A stretch of 64,000 nucleotides of DNA, from positions 1 to 64,000 of the forward strand of contig JACPZW010000002.1 of NCBI GenBank assembly GCA_016195265.1, written 5' to 3'. Below are positions 27,270-35,483 of the stretch, piece by piece. This stretch comes from Acidobacteriota bacterium. GTDB lineage: Bacteria; Acidobacteriota; Vicinamibacteria; Vicinamibacterales; CAVVIG01. A program made the position numbers and the translations under genes. Below the pieces are notes generated by a model. That model saw nothing but the letters and a program-made list of their open reading frames with translations. It did not search any database and was not told the DNA's origin. The stretch's first letter is position 1; every line of letters starts with the position of its first letter.

Positions 27270-28226
27270 ATGCCCCTGATCCTCGCCATCGAACCCGACC
27301 GGCACCAGGCGAGCCAGCTTCGCGCGATGGCCGGAGGACGGCTGCGCGCGGATCTCGTGCTCGCCGACTCGGCCGCGCCTGCGTTGATCGCCCTCGGCGG
27401 GCGCGTGCCGGATCTGATTCTCGTGCCCGCCCTGTTGTCGCCGGCCGACGAGACCGCGATCGGCGACCACCTGCGCGTGCTCGACGCCGCGTCAGCGCAC
27501 GTCCAGACGCTCATCATCCCCGTGCTGGCCGCGACCCGTCCGAAATCGCGCCGGCATGGCGTGCTCGCCAAGCTCAAGCGCAAACGGGCGTCCGCGCCAG
27601 AGGGGTGCGATCCCAGGGAATTTGCCGAACAGTGCGCCACCTATCTCAAGCGCACCGCTGCCGAGCGTGCGCGACGCGCCGAGGCGGACGCCGACGCGGC
27701 CGCGGACGCGATCGTCGAGCCTCTCGAGCCTCTCGTCGAGGCGCCCGCCGAACCCGCCGCCGAGGCCGCCGCGGAAACCGCCGTCTCGGGATTCGAATTC
27801 GTCGAGCTGGATCTCTCAGCGCTGCTGGATGAATTGTCCCGGCCAGAGACGACGGCGCCGGCGACCGCGGCGGCACGTGAGATCGCCGTTCCAACTGTGG
27901 CGCCGACCGTCGAAAGCACCGAGATCTGGCAAAAGCCTGCGGCGCCGCGGGCAGACGCTGGCGCATGGACGGAGGTATGGCTGCCGCCGGGCCGCTCGTG
28001 GCCGACGATGGAAGGCGTCGCGGTCGAGATCGAGCCAAAGGTGATCCCGCGGTCGCCGTCGCGGCGCTCGGCCGCGCAGCCCGTCACGCCCGCGAAACCG
28101 GCGCCGAAACCGGTTCAGGACGAGTGGGGCTTTTTCGATCCGGCGCGCTGCGGATTCACGGCGCTGCTGTTGAAGCTCGACGAGATCACCGGCGGCGAGG
28201 AAGGGTCCATCAAGCAGCGAGCCTGA
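27270..28226 (+). CDS. Receiver-like protein next to the tad locus
   Basis: 318 residues. Residues 1-110 follow the alternating beta/alpha pattern of a response-regulator receiver (LILAIEPDRHQASQLRAMAGGR, VPDLILVPALLSPADETAIGDHLR), but the phospho-acceptor aspartate is replaced (LILVPA), so it is probably not phosphorylated. Residues 125-270 are A/E/P-rich and likely disordered; a conserved-looking end EWGFFDPARCGFTALLLKLDEI closes the protein. No output domain. Position suggests an adaptor in Tad pilus control; function unproven. Confidence 0.65.
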   Translation: MPLILAIEPDRHQASQLRAMAGGRLRADLVLADSAAPALIALGGRVPDLILVPALLSPADETAIGDHLRVLDAASAHVQTLIIPVLAATRPKSRRHGVLAKLKRKRASAPEGCDPREFAEQCATYLKRTAAERARRAEADADAAADAIVEPLEPLVEAPAEPAAEAAAETAVSGFEFVELDLSALLDELSRPETTAPATAAAREIAVPTVAPTVESTEIWQKPAAPRADAGAWTEVWLPPGRSWPTMEGVAVEIEPKVIPRSPSRRSAAQPVTPAKPAPKPVQDEWGFFDPARCGFTALLLKLDEITGGEEGSIKQRA

Positions 28227-28280
28227 CGCGCCGTCGCCGGCACGCCGATCGGCGGCCGACGTTGCGTATACTTGTTGGCC

Positions 28281-30299
28281 ATGGCATCTCGGCGTGCGGG
28301 CAGCCTTTCATTGGCGATCGCGACAGCGGCCGTCGTCAGCAACATGGCCGCCGCGGCGCAGCAGCCTTCAACAGGCGTGGACTTTCAGCGCGACGTGCAG
28401 CCGATCCTCCGCGATCACTGCGTCAGCTGCCACGGTCCGGAGATGCAGATGAACGGCTTGCGGCTGGATCGCCGCGCCGACGCGCTGCGCGGCGGCACGC
28501 AGTCGGACATCGGACCCGGAAACGCCGACGGTAGCCGCCTGTATCACCGCCTGATCGGCACGAGCATCGGTCCGCAGATGCCGCCGGGCGCGCCGCTAGG
28601 CGACGAACAGATCGAAATCATCAAGCAATGGATTGACGAGGGCGCCGCGTGGCCGGACGAGGCGTCGGGCGAAACGCCGTCGCCGCCCGCTGATCCGGAC
28701 GCCACGAGCCTGATCGCATTGATTCGGACGGGCGACCGGCGGGCGATAGACGCGCTACTGCGCCGGAATCCGCGCGCGGCAATCCTGCGCGGGCCCGCCG
28801 GCACGACGCCGCTGATGGCGGCCGCAGTGTATGGAGACGCCGGGCTCGTGAAGCAACTGCTGGCAGCGGGCGCGGACCCCAACGTCGCGGACGCGGCCGG
28901 AGCCACCTCGCTCATGTGGGCGACGCCTGACGTCGCGAAGATGCAGCTGCTGCTCGACGCGGGCGCCGACACGAACGCGCGCTCCGAGGACTTGCGCACC
29001 GCCCTCGAGGTCACGAGCGGCATCGTCGGCGCCGCGCCGGCGCTGCGGCTGCTCCTCGAGTACGGCGCGGACGCAACGGCGGTGAATCGGATCGACGTCA
29101 CGCCGCTGCGCGAGTCCGTCCGCGTGGACGACGTCGAAATGTTCCGCCTCCTGCGGGAGTACGGCGCGGGACCGCGCGTCGCGTCGCCATACGTGCGCAC
29201 CAACTGCCGCACGTGCGCGGCGCTGGTGGACGCGGGCGATCCGTTGCCGAGAACGCCGCCGCCGCCGGGCGCGGGCGCCACGGCGCCGATCTACGACCCG
29301 GGCCGGCTCGCGCGCCCCACGCCGATCGGCGAGACGCCGGCGACGCCCGAGTCGATTCGCGCGGCCGTCGAGCGCAGCCTGCCTCTCCTGCAGGACGTGG
29401 ACGCGGCGTTCGTCCGGCAGACCGGTTGCGCGTCCTGCCATCACAACAGCCTCGTCGCGATGGCGGTCTCGACCGCGCGGGCCAACGGCTACGCGGTGGA
29501 CGAGACGATCGCCCGCACACAGCTGACGACCATCGGCGCGTATCTCGAATCGTGGCGGGAGCGCACGCTTCAGAATCTGCCGATCGCCGGCGGCGTGGAC
29601 ACGATCAGCTACCTGCTCTTCGGTCTGGCGTCGGAACACTACACGCCGGATCCCGCAACGGACGCGCAGGCGCTCTGGCTGAAACGCCGTCAGGCGGCGG
29701 ACGGACGCTGGCCGTTCGGCACGCTGCGGCCGCCGATCGAATCGAACGACGTCGCCGAGACCGCGCTGTCGATTCGCGCGCTGCAGGCGTTCGCGCCGCC
29801 CGCGCAGCGCGCCGAGTACCAGAAGTCGATCGACCGCGCGCGCGCGTGGCTGACGACTGCCGAGACCGAGACAACGGAGGAGCGCGCGTTTCGGGTGCTG
29901 GGACTGTCCTGGGCGAAGGCGCCGGCCGCCGACGTCGGCCGTGCCGCTCGCGACCTGCTCGCGGCGCAGCGTCCCGACGGCGGCTGGGCACAGACCGACG
30001 CAATGGGCAGCGACGCGTATGCGACCGGCGAGGCGCTCGTGGCTCTGCGCGAGGGTCTCGGGCCGAGCAAGCTCGGCCCCTACGGCAACATCGATTCGCC
30101 CGACCTGACCAGCCGCGCGTACCGCAAAGGGCTCGAGTTCCTGCTGCGCACACAGATCGACGACGGGTCGTGGTTCGTCGAGACGCGCGCGGTGCCGATT
30201 CAGGCGTACTTCGAGAGCGGCTTTCCGTATGGCGTCAACCAGTGGATTTCCGCCGCGGCGACGGCCTGGGCAACCACCGCGCTCGCGCTCGCCAGGTAG
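28281..30299 (+). CDS. Secreted cytochrome-ankyrin-prenyltransferase-fold fusion
   Basis: 672 residues with a signal peptide (to about AAAQQ). Domains in order: planctomycete-type cytochrome c (CVSCHGPEM about 47, with DRRADALRGG and MPPGAPLGDEQIEIIKQWIDEGA); ankyrin repeats (about 145-300, for instance TTPLMAAAVYGDAGLVKQLLAAGADPN); a second haem motif CASCHHN about 388; then an alpha/alpha-toroid like squalene cyclase/prenyltransferase (LKRRQAADGRWPFG, LLAAQRPDGGWAQTDAMGSDAYATGEAL). The QDGGW-like repeats lack the DXDD acid motif, so a binding rather than cyclase role is likely. Cytochrome plus ankyrin plus toroid in one chain is uncommon. Confidence 0.82.
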   Translation: MASRRAGSLSLAIATAAVVSNMAAAAQQPSTGVDFQRDVQPILRDHCVSCHGPEMQMNGLRLDRRADALRGGTQSDIGPGNADGSRLYHRLIGTSIGPQMPPGAPLGDEQIEIIKQWIDEGAAWPDEASGETPSPPADPDATSLIALIRTGDRRAIDALLRRNPRAAILRGPAGTTPLMAAAVYGDAGLVKQLLAAGADPNVADAAGATSLMWATPDVAKMQLLLDAGADTNARSEDLRTALEVTSGIVGAAPALRLLLEYGADATAVNRIDVTPLRESVRVDDVEMFRLLREYGAGPRVASPYVRTNCRTCAALVDAGDPLPRTPPPPGAGATAPIYDPGRLARPTPIGETPATPESIRAAVERSLPLLQDVDAAFVRQTGCASCHHNSLVAMAVSTARANGYAVDETIARTQLTTIGAYLESWRERTLQNLPIAGGVDTISYLLFGLASEHYTPDPATDAQALWLKRRQAADGRWPFGTLRPPIESNDVAETALSIRALQAFAPPAQRAEYQKSIDRARAWLTTAETETTEERAFRVLGLSWAKAPAADVGRAARDLLAAQRPDGGWAQTDAMGSDAYATGEALVALREGLGPSKLGPYGNIDSPDLTSRAYRKGLEFLLRTQIDDGSWFVETRAVPIQAYFESGFPYGVNQWISAAATAWATTALALAR

Positions 30300-30311
30300 C
30301 ATAGCCAGCGC

Positions 30312-31262
30312 ATGCCGACGCTCGCGGTCTACCTGCCTGCGTTCAACGAGGCGGACACGATTGGCGCCCTGCTCGACGCGATTCCCGCAGCCATCCCCGG
30401 CATCACCGCGCTCAGGAAAATCGTCGTCGACGATGGATCGACCGATGGGACGGCGGAGGTCGCGCGAGCGCACGGCGCGCACGTCGTGCGGCACGCGCGC
30501 AACCGCGGGACCGGCCGCGCGTTCATGTCGGGCGTGCAGGCCGCGCTCGACGCCGGCGCCGACATCATCGTCGCGATGGACGCGGACGGTCAGTTCGCGC
30601 CTGCCGACATCGCGAAGCTTGTCGCCCCGATCGTGAACGGCGAGGCCGACGTCGCGCTGTGCTCGCGCTTCGGCCCGGACAGTCAGCTGACCGGACGGAT
30701 GCCGGCGGTGAAGCGTGCCGGCAACTGGATGCTGTGCCGCATCATCAGCGCGACCGCCGGGCAGCGGTTCACCGACGTCTCGTGCGGCTTCCGGGCGTTC
30801 ACGCGCGACGCGGCGCTGCGCGTGGACATCCACAGCGAGTTCGAGTACATCCACGAGTCGTTGCTGACCTGGCGGCGGCACGGCCAGCGCGTCGTCGAAA
30901 TCGCGCTGCCGGTCCGCGCGGAGCGGGCCGTCGGCGAATCACGCGTGCTGTCCAACGTCGCGTACTACACGCTGCGCGCGGCGCCGGTGCTGATCCGCGC
31001 CATCCGCGACTACAGTCCGTTGAAGTTTTTCGGATCGGCCGCGCTGCTGGCCTTCGTGACGTCGATCGCGATCGGCGGCGCGGTCTTCGTCCACTGGCTG
31101 CGCACGGGCGAGACGATTCCGTACACGCAATTCATCACGGTCAGCGTGGGCGGGACGCTGCTCGCGGTCGTGCTCGGCGCGGTCGCGCTGCTCGCCGATC
31201 TGATCGCGCGCCTGAAATTCCAGGTCGAAGAGATCCTCTACAAGACGCGCTCGAAGCCGTGA
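30312..31262 (+). CDS. GT2 glycosyltransferase, DPM1/dolichol-phosphate-like
   Basis: 316 residues. GT-A motifs: YLPAFNEADTI (8-18), VVDDGSTDGT (39-48), MDADGQF (89-95), and the acceptor-loop region SCGFRAFTRDA. Two C-terminal membrane helices (FFGSAALLAFVTSIAIGGAVF; VSVGGTLLAVVLGAVALLADL) as in undecaprenyl- or dolichyl-phosphate sugar transferases. Starts 12 nt after the preceding gene. Likely transfers a sugar onto a lipid phosphate for envelope glycans. Confidence 0.88.
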   Translation: MPTLAVYLPAFNEADTIGALLDAIPAAIPGITALRKIVVDDGSTDGTAEVARAHGAHVVRHARNRGTGRAFMSGVQAALDAGADIIVAMDADGQFAPADIAKLVAPIVNGEADVALCSRFGPDSQLTGRMPAVKRAGNWMLCRIISATAGQRFTDVSCGFRAFTRDAALRVDIHSEFEYIHESLLTWRRHGQRVVEIALPVRAERAVGESRVLSNVAYYTLRAAPVLIRAIRDYSPLKFFGSAALLAFVTSIAIGGAVFVHWLRTGETIPYTQFITVSVGGTLLAVVLGAVALLADLIARLKFQVEEILYKTRSKP

Positions 31263-31263
31263 G

Positions 31264-31508
31264 GCGAGCATGCGTTCCGCGATCGACAGCATCAACACGT
31301 CGTCATCGACCACGAGCACGTGCTGGCGATGGCCCGATGCGGCGACCCGGGTTTCCGGCCCCGGCTCCGCCGCCCTCGGCGGCGCTCCAGGCGCCCACAC
31401 ATAGTGGCAGGTCGCACAGCAGTACCAGGTCAGCAGGGAGCCCGCGTTGCCGATGGATCGTCCAGAGCGTGCGGAGCACCGGGGACACACGACAGCATCG
31501 GTCGGCAT
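31264..31508 (-). pseudogene. Truncated zinc-ribbon/receiver response regulator
   Basis: Read leftward from ATG 31508: MPTDAVVCPRCSARSG then CCATCHYVWAP (a zinc-ribbon-like CxxC pair), then the start of a receiver domain, HVLVVDDDVLMLSIAERMLAS. This has beta-1 and the acidic DDD, but coding sense stops at the boundary with the convergent glycosyltransferase stop codon, after only about 22 receiver residues. The continuing open frame is the antisense of the glycosyltransferase. It is a 5' fragment whose 3' portion, including the phospho-acceptor, was deleted. Confidence 0.7.
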
Positions 31509-31536
31509 GGACTTGAAGAGGTCTCTCAGCGCCACT

Positions 31537-31553
31537 CCGGGGCGTAGCCCCGG
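31537..31553. repeat. REP-like palindrome, GTA loop
   Basis: CCGGGGC-GTA-GCCCCGG, perfect 7-bp arms. Same loop as the palindrome at 32842-32866. Confidence 0.65.
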
Positions 31554-31563
31554 CGGCACGTAG

Positions 31564-31616
31564 GGCGGATCCTTCGGACCCGCCGGAGAACCGGGTCCAA
31601 AGGACCCGGCCTACGT
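31564..31616. repeat. Paired REP-like hairpins
   Basis: GGCGGATCC-TTC-GGACCCGCC (31564-31584, one mismatch), then CCGGGTCC-AAA-GGACCCGG (31591-31609) followed by CCTACG. The second hairpin is a near-duplicate of that at 8841. Confidence 0.75.
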
Positions 31617-31641
31617 ACTGCGATCTTTGCGTTCATCGTCG

Positions 31642-34600
31642 TTAACGGCGCAACAGCGCGTCCATCTCGTAGACGATGCCGCCTTTCATCACGCGCTTCA
31701 CCTTCCGCAGATCGGCAATGCCGGCGAGCGGGTTGCCGTCGATGACGACGAGATCAGCCAGCGTGCCCGGCGCGATCCGGCCGATGTCGGCGCCCACGCC
31801 CATCGCGTCGGCCGACACGGTCGTCGCCGTGCGCAGGACTTCGAGCGGTGCGAGGCCGCCAGACGCGTAGTTCTCCATTTCCATCAACAGACTGAGGCCG
31901 TACGGATTGATCGGCGCGTCCGTGCCCGCCGTCACGCGCCCGCCGCCGCGCACGATCTCGAACACGGTGCGCTCCTGCGGCGCGACGATCCGCGCGGCTT
32001 CCGCGATCGTCTCCTCCGACGCCGGCGTCCGCGTCTGCTCGCGCCAGCGCTCCCACACCGACGGCGGATACAACTTCTGGATACGTTGGTCGTCGATCCA
32101 CGACGGATCGCCCAGCGTCTGCAGCCGGAAGCCGCCCTGAATGCCGACGGTCGGCGTCAGCGTCATCTGCGACACCGTCAGCAGATCGATGACGTCACGA
32201 TACGACCGCAGCAACGCCGTGACCTTCGGCGAATAGCCGCGACGGCTCGTGCCGCGGATGTGCTCCACACCGTCGGCGCCGTACGCGACGGCCGGATACA
32301 ACTCGTGAGAGGTCACCGGCATGCCCATCCGGTGCGCTTCCTCGATAATGCGCTTCTGCATCAGATCCGGCAGCCGCACATACGTCTTCACGAAATCGAA
32401 ACCGGCGGCCTGCGCATGAGCGATCTGCAGCGGGAGCTGTCCCCCATCGTCGAGCGCGCTGCCGCCCGGGTAATAGATACGGGTGCCGTCGAACGGCTCG
32501 CCCGTCGTGATCAGCCGCGGACCGATCCGCGCGCCGGATTCGTACGCTTCGTGGTTCTCGAGCGACTCGAACGGGTTCGTCGCGGGATTGCGCACCGTGG
32601 TGATGCCCCACGACAGGAAGGCGCGGCCGAGCGCTTCGCCATAGCTCTTGCTCAGATGCGAGTGAATCTCGATGAGACCGGGAATGACCGTTTCCTGCGA
32701 CGCGTCCACGACCGTGCCCGTGTGCAGCGCGGCGCTGTGCTTCTCGACGCCTCTGACGCGGCCGCCGGCGACGACGACGTCCATGTCCGTCTGCAACCCG
32801 TCGGTGCGACCGTCCCACAGCCGGCCCGCGTGGACCGTTACGACACCGGCGCGTAGCGCCGGTGTCCATGTCAGCCTCGGATCGATCTCGCGGACGACGC
32901 GCCGGGCCTGGACGTCCACGAGCTTCAGCGTGGTGTCGTTCTGATAAAGGATGTGCCTCGAATCGCCCGTCCACGTCGGCGAGCCCGCGAGCTCGGTGGA
33001 CAGCGGCCGCGGCGGACCCTGTGGAGCGCCATCGCGGGCGACCGGCCACACGGTCAGCAATCCATCGACGATGGCGGCCATCTGCGTGCCATCAGGCGAC
33101 CAGACGGGACCGTAGTCCTCGCGCATGCCGATCGACTTGTGCGGCGCGGGCTCGAACCAGCGATCCGGCTGACCCTCGAGCGAAATGCGCAGCACCTGAT
33201 TCGTGCCTTCGCGGAAGCGCGTCGAGTACACCTTCAGCGCCGACACCACGATCGCCGAGCCGTCGGGCGACCAGCTTGGGCGACCCGGTTCGTTGAGCGG
33301 CGCGTGGAGGGGCTTCACCGCCCCGCTCTTGACGTCCACGACGTGAAGCTGCCCCACCGGATCGACGTACGCGATGCGCGTTCCGTCCGGCGACCACGCG
33401 GGCGTCATCGCCGCGGCGGCACCGCGCGTGAGCTGACGGTCGGCGCCGCTCCGCAGATCGCGGATCCACACGTTCATCGAACCGCCGCGATCGGACGAGT
33501 ACGCGAGCGACGTGCCGTCTGGCGACCACGCGGGCTCCGTCTCGACCGCGGAATCGGTCATCAGACGACGAGGCGCGCCGCCGCCGACCGGCATCAGCCA
33601 GAGATCGCCGAGTGCGACGAGCGCGATCTGCGAGCCGTCTGGTGAGATCGCCGGATGCATGATCCCGCGCACGGGCTGCGGTCCAGCGAGATCGAATTGA
33701 TGGCGCTTCGGCGTGAACGCGGGCCGCGTGAACGAGACGTCCGCACTGAACTCGATCGTCCGCGCGGCTCCGCCCGCCGCCGGACGCCGCTTGATCTTGC
33801 CGTCGGCCGTGTACAGCAGTTCGCCTGAAGAGATCCACTGCGGGCGGAATGGAAACACGTCCTCGTCGGCATCGGCAATGTTAGCAACGTCGCGGTTGCC
33901 GGCCATGAGCCGGCTGCGGCTGCCGACGATCGCGTTGAAGGCGATGGCTCCGTCCGCGCTGAACGCGGGCGCGGCCAGCGCACCGGCCGACGCGGCAATC
34001 AGCCGCTCGGCGGGCCGTGCAGTGCCCGCCGTCAGCGTCGCGCCATAGATGCCCGGCTCGCTCGCGCGATCCGAGACGTACGCGATTTCGTTCGCGTTGC
34101 GCCACGCGGGCATGAACTCGTTCGACGCCGCGAATGTGACCTGCTGGACCCCGCCCGTCGCGAGCGTCAGCACCCAGATGTCGTAGCTGCCGCTGCGGTC
34201 CGACGAGAACGCGATCCGCGTGCCGTCGGGCGACCAGATCGGCTCGCGATCGTCGAACGGCCCCGGCGACGTCACCGGCGTCAGCGCCGTGCCGTCCGCG
34301 TTGATCGTCCAGATCTGCCACGTCGTCGTGCGGTACGCCTGAAATGCGAGGCGCTTGCCGTCAGGCGACCAGACTGGCTGCCGCGCGTCGAGGAAGATGT
34401 CGGAAATCGGCGTCGCCGTGCCGCCGGCCGCGGGCAGCGTCCACAGCGTGCCGAGGAGATCGATCGCGATCGTGCGGCCGTCAGGCGAGAGCGCGGCCGC
34501 CATCGACGTGCCTTCGTGCAGGGTGAGATGGACCGCGCGCGGCGCCGACGGCTGCGCGGACGTGATGTACGCTGGCCCTGACGTAGGGTCCGACCTTGGT

Positions 34601-34704
34601 CGGCCCGGCTCTGCGGACGTGACCAGACCGAACGCTGCGAGAATGAGTCCGACCGTGAGGACGCAGGGGCCGACCTTGGTCGGCCCGACTGCCGCGGAGC
34701 GCAT
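31642..34704 (-). CDS. Secreted TolB-propeller amidohydrolase
   Basis: 1020 residues. Signal peptide within the first about 32 residues (VGPCVLTVGLILAAFGLVTSAEP). Residues about 60-640 carry repeated (P)xWSPDGTxIAFxSDRxGxxxIW units of a WD40/TolB-like propeller. The C-terminal amidohydrolase has the metal site in PGLIEIHSHLSKSYG, VEHIRG and TAGTDAPINPYG. Such fusions are common in Acidobacteria and annotated as dipeptidase-like. Two REP palindromes lie in the coding DNA for the signal peptide and its linker, and a third in the propeller-amidohydrolase junction at 32842. Confidence 0.9.
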   Translation of the reverse strand: MRSAAVGPTKVGPCVLTVGLILAAFGLVTSAEPGRPRSDPTSGPAYITSAQPSAPRAVHLTLHEGTSMAAALSPDGRTIAIDLLGTLWTLPAAGGTATPISDIFLDARQPVWSPDGKRLAFQAYRTTTWQIWTINADGTALTPVTSPGPFDDREPIWSPDGTRIAFSSDRSGSYDIWVLTLATGGVQQVTFAASNEFMPAWRNANEIAYVSDRASEPGIYGATLTAGTARPAERLIAASAGALAAPAFSADGAIAFNAIVGSRSRLMAGNRDVANIADADEDVFPFRPQWISSGELLYTADGKIKRRPAAGGAARTIEFSADVSFTRPAFTPKRHQFDLAGPQPVRGIMHPAISPDGSQIALVALGDLWLMPVGGGAPRRLMTDSAVETEPAWSPDGTSLAYSSDRGGSMNVWIRDLRSGADRQLTRGAAAAMTPAWSPDGTRIAYVDPVGQLHVVDVKSGAVKPLHAPLNEPGRPSWSPDGSAIVVSALKVYSTRFREGTNQVLRISLEGQPDRWFEPAPHKSIGMREDYGPVWSPDGTQMAAIVDGLLTVWPVARDGAPQGPPRPLSTELAGSPTWTGDSRHILYQNDTTLKLVDVQARRVVREIDPRLTWTPALRAGVVTVHAGRLWDGRTDGLQTDMDVVVAGGRVRGVEKHSAALHTGTVVDASQETVIPGLIEIHSHLSKSYGEALGRAFLSWGITTVRNPATNPFESLENHEAYESGARIGPRLITTGEPFDGTRIYYPGGSALDDGGQLPLQIAHAQAAGFDFVKTYVRLPDLMQKRIIEEAHRMGMPVTSHELYPAVAYGADGVEHIRGTSRRGYSPKVTALLRSYRDVIDLLTVSQMTLTPTVGIQGGFRLQTLGDPSWIDDQRIQKLYPPSVWERWREQTRTPASEETIAEAARIVAPQERTVFEIVRGGGRVTAGTDAPINPYGLSLLMEMENYASGGLAPLEVLRTATTVSADAMGVGADIGRIAPGTLADLVVIDGNPLAGIADLRKVKRVMKGGIVYEMDALLRR
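32842..32866. repeat. Intragenic palindrome, 11-bp arms
   Basis: GACACCGGCGC-GTA-GCGCCGGTGTC, perfect. Coding in the amidohydrolase (WTPALRAGVVTV), so it is tolerated in frame. Confidence 0.7.
34586..34606. repeat. GACCTTGGTC palindrome, copy 1
   Basis: GGGTCCGACC-TT-GGTCGGCCC preceded by ACGTA. Same core as copy 2 at 34667. Coding (RPRSDPTSGP) just after the signal peptide. Confidence 0.7.
34667..34686. repeat. GACCTTGGTC palindrome, copy 2
   Basis: GGGCCGACC-TT-GGTCGGCCC, perfect 9-bp arms, 61 nt from copy 1. Coding (VGPTKVGP) near the amidohydrolase N-terminus. Confidence 0.75.
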
Positions 34705-34768
34705 CCCGCGTAGTCTACGTCTCCTGCCGGCGCGGCAGCTACGGGCGGACGCGTCGCCTATTTGAGGG

Positions 34769-35042
34769 TTAGCCAGGCACCGGGAGTCGTGCCTTCCAAT
34801 ACCCAGGGCGTGTGTGGCCGTGTGCGACCGCGACAATCAGGATGCGGCGGGACTCGATGCGGATGGTCTTGGCCTTCCGGGCGTCGACTCGCTCAAGCCG
34901 GGCCTTGATCTCGGCGGGACCACGAGGCCTCAGCGTCGGCGTCGACCTCGGTTTCGAGACTCTGAATCAGCTCGCCGGCGAGAGCAGCACGCTCTTCATC
35001 GGAGAGCCGAAGCGCCTCGACGAGCAATTGTCTGGAGTCCAT
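34769..35042 (-). pseudogene. Fused remnants of an addiction-module antitoxin and ParE-type toxin
   Basis: From ATG 35042 the frame gives MDSRQLLDEALRLSDEERAALAGELIQSLE, the start of the putative addiction-module antitoxin family. An extra G near 34916 shifts frame: the original continuation AEIKARLERVDARKAKTI is in the next frame. That frame then runs directly into RILIVAVAHGHTRPGYWKAR, the C-terminus of the RelE/ParE-type toxin that normally follows such antitoxins. About 70 toxin residues are missing. The locus is dead as a TA pair: one frameshift plus one internal deletion. Confidence 0.72.
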
Positions 35043-35083
35043 GAATCAAGATTATCACGGGCACTCGGATTGCGTTGTTGCTC

Positions 35084-35181
35084 TGGCAACGACCGGCGCT
35101 CAGCGGCGAGCCGCGCGTGATCGTTGCTTCGCCTTGGCCTTTCGCGGAGCGCGGCTCGTCGGCTGCAGCGCCTTGTTAGGC
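35084..35181 (-). other. attC-like recombination site 1
   Basis: On the minus strand: core box GCCTAAC (35181-35175), then arms GGCGCTGCAGC/GCTGAGCGCC that pair with one bulged base, inner arms GAGCCGCG/CGCGGCTC, and a degenerate distal core ending GTTGCC. This matches the fold of integron attC sites. The 3' end of the preceding small gene runs through it. Confidence 0.6.
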
Positions 35182-35408
35182 AGCCCACCGGTGCTCCTCA
35201 CGGCTCTCGCAGTGTTGAGAACACCTTTGAGCGCCTCGTTCACAGCCTGCTCGGTCGGAAATGCGTCCGTGACTTCAGGCTCGATGAGCACGACGTTCGT
35301 GCCCTCGCGTGCTCGCTGGAAATACTTCCCGCGCACTCCGCCCTTCATGGACGCAAAGTCGTACTCCGCACGCATGTCGTCAGCCGAGGCTGGATTCGTC
35401 TTCTTCAT
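35100..35408 (-). CDS. Antitoxin-like MRAEYDF protein with attC-encoded tail
   Basis: 102 residues from MKKTNPASADDMRAEYDFASMKGGVRGKYFQRAREGTNVVLIEPEVTDAFPTEQAVNEALKGVL. The MRAEYDF-GGVRGKY core is a family of about 80-residue antitoxin-like proteins usually preceded by a BrnT/RelE-type partner, which is absent here. The last 25 residues (NKALQPTSRAPRKAKAKQRSRAARR) are encoded by the attC-like element, a tail I recall at the ends of many small unrelated ORFs. Translation probably starts at 35408, since the 20 residues before it lack an RBS. Confidence 0.72.
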   Translation of the reverse strand: MKKTNPASADDMRAEYDFASMKGGVRGKYFQRAREGTNVVLIEPEVTDAFPTEQAVNEALKGVLNTARAVRSTGGLPNKALQPTSRAPRKAKAKQRSRAARR

Positions 35409-35483
35409 AAAACTTCCGCTCGCGCCTTGTGGCCGCTCTGGCACTGATGATCGGAATTGTATCGTCATCTTCGGTGTGCGGAG

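Larger units (their letters stand above)
31263..31641. other. Gap holding a regulator stub and palindromes
   Basis: This 379-bp gap contains the response-regulator stub and three hairpins listed separately; nothing else seen. Confidence 0.6.

Noticed and set aside
30939-31508. A full-length response regulator
   Set aside because: Beyond about 31264 the frame is antisense to the glycosyltransferase and has no receiver residues.
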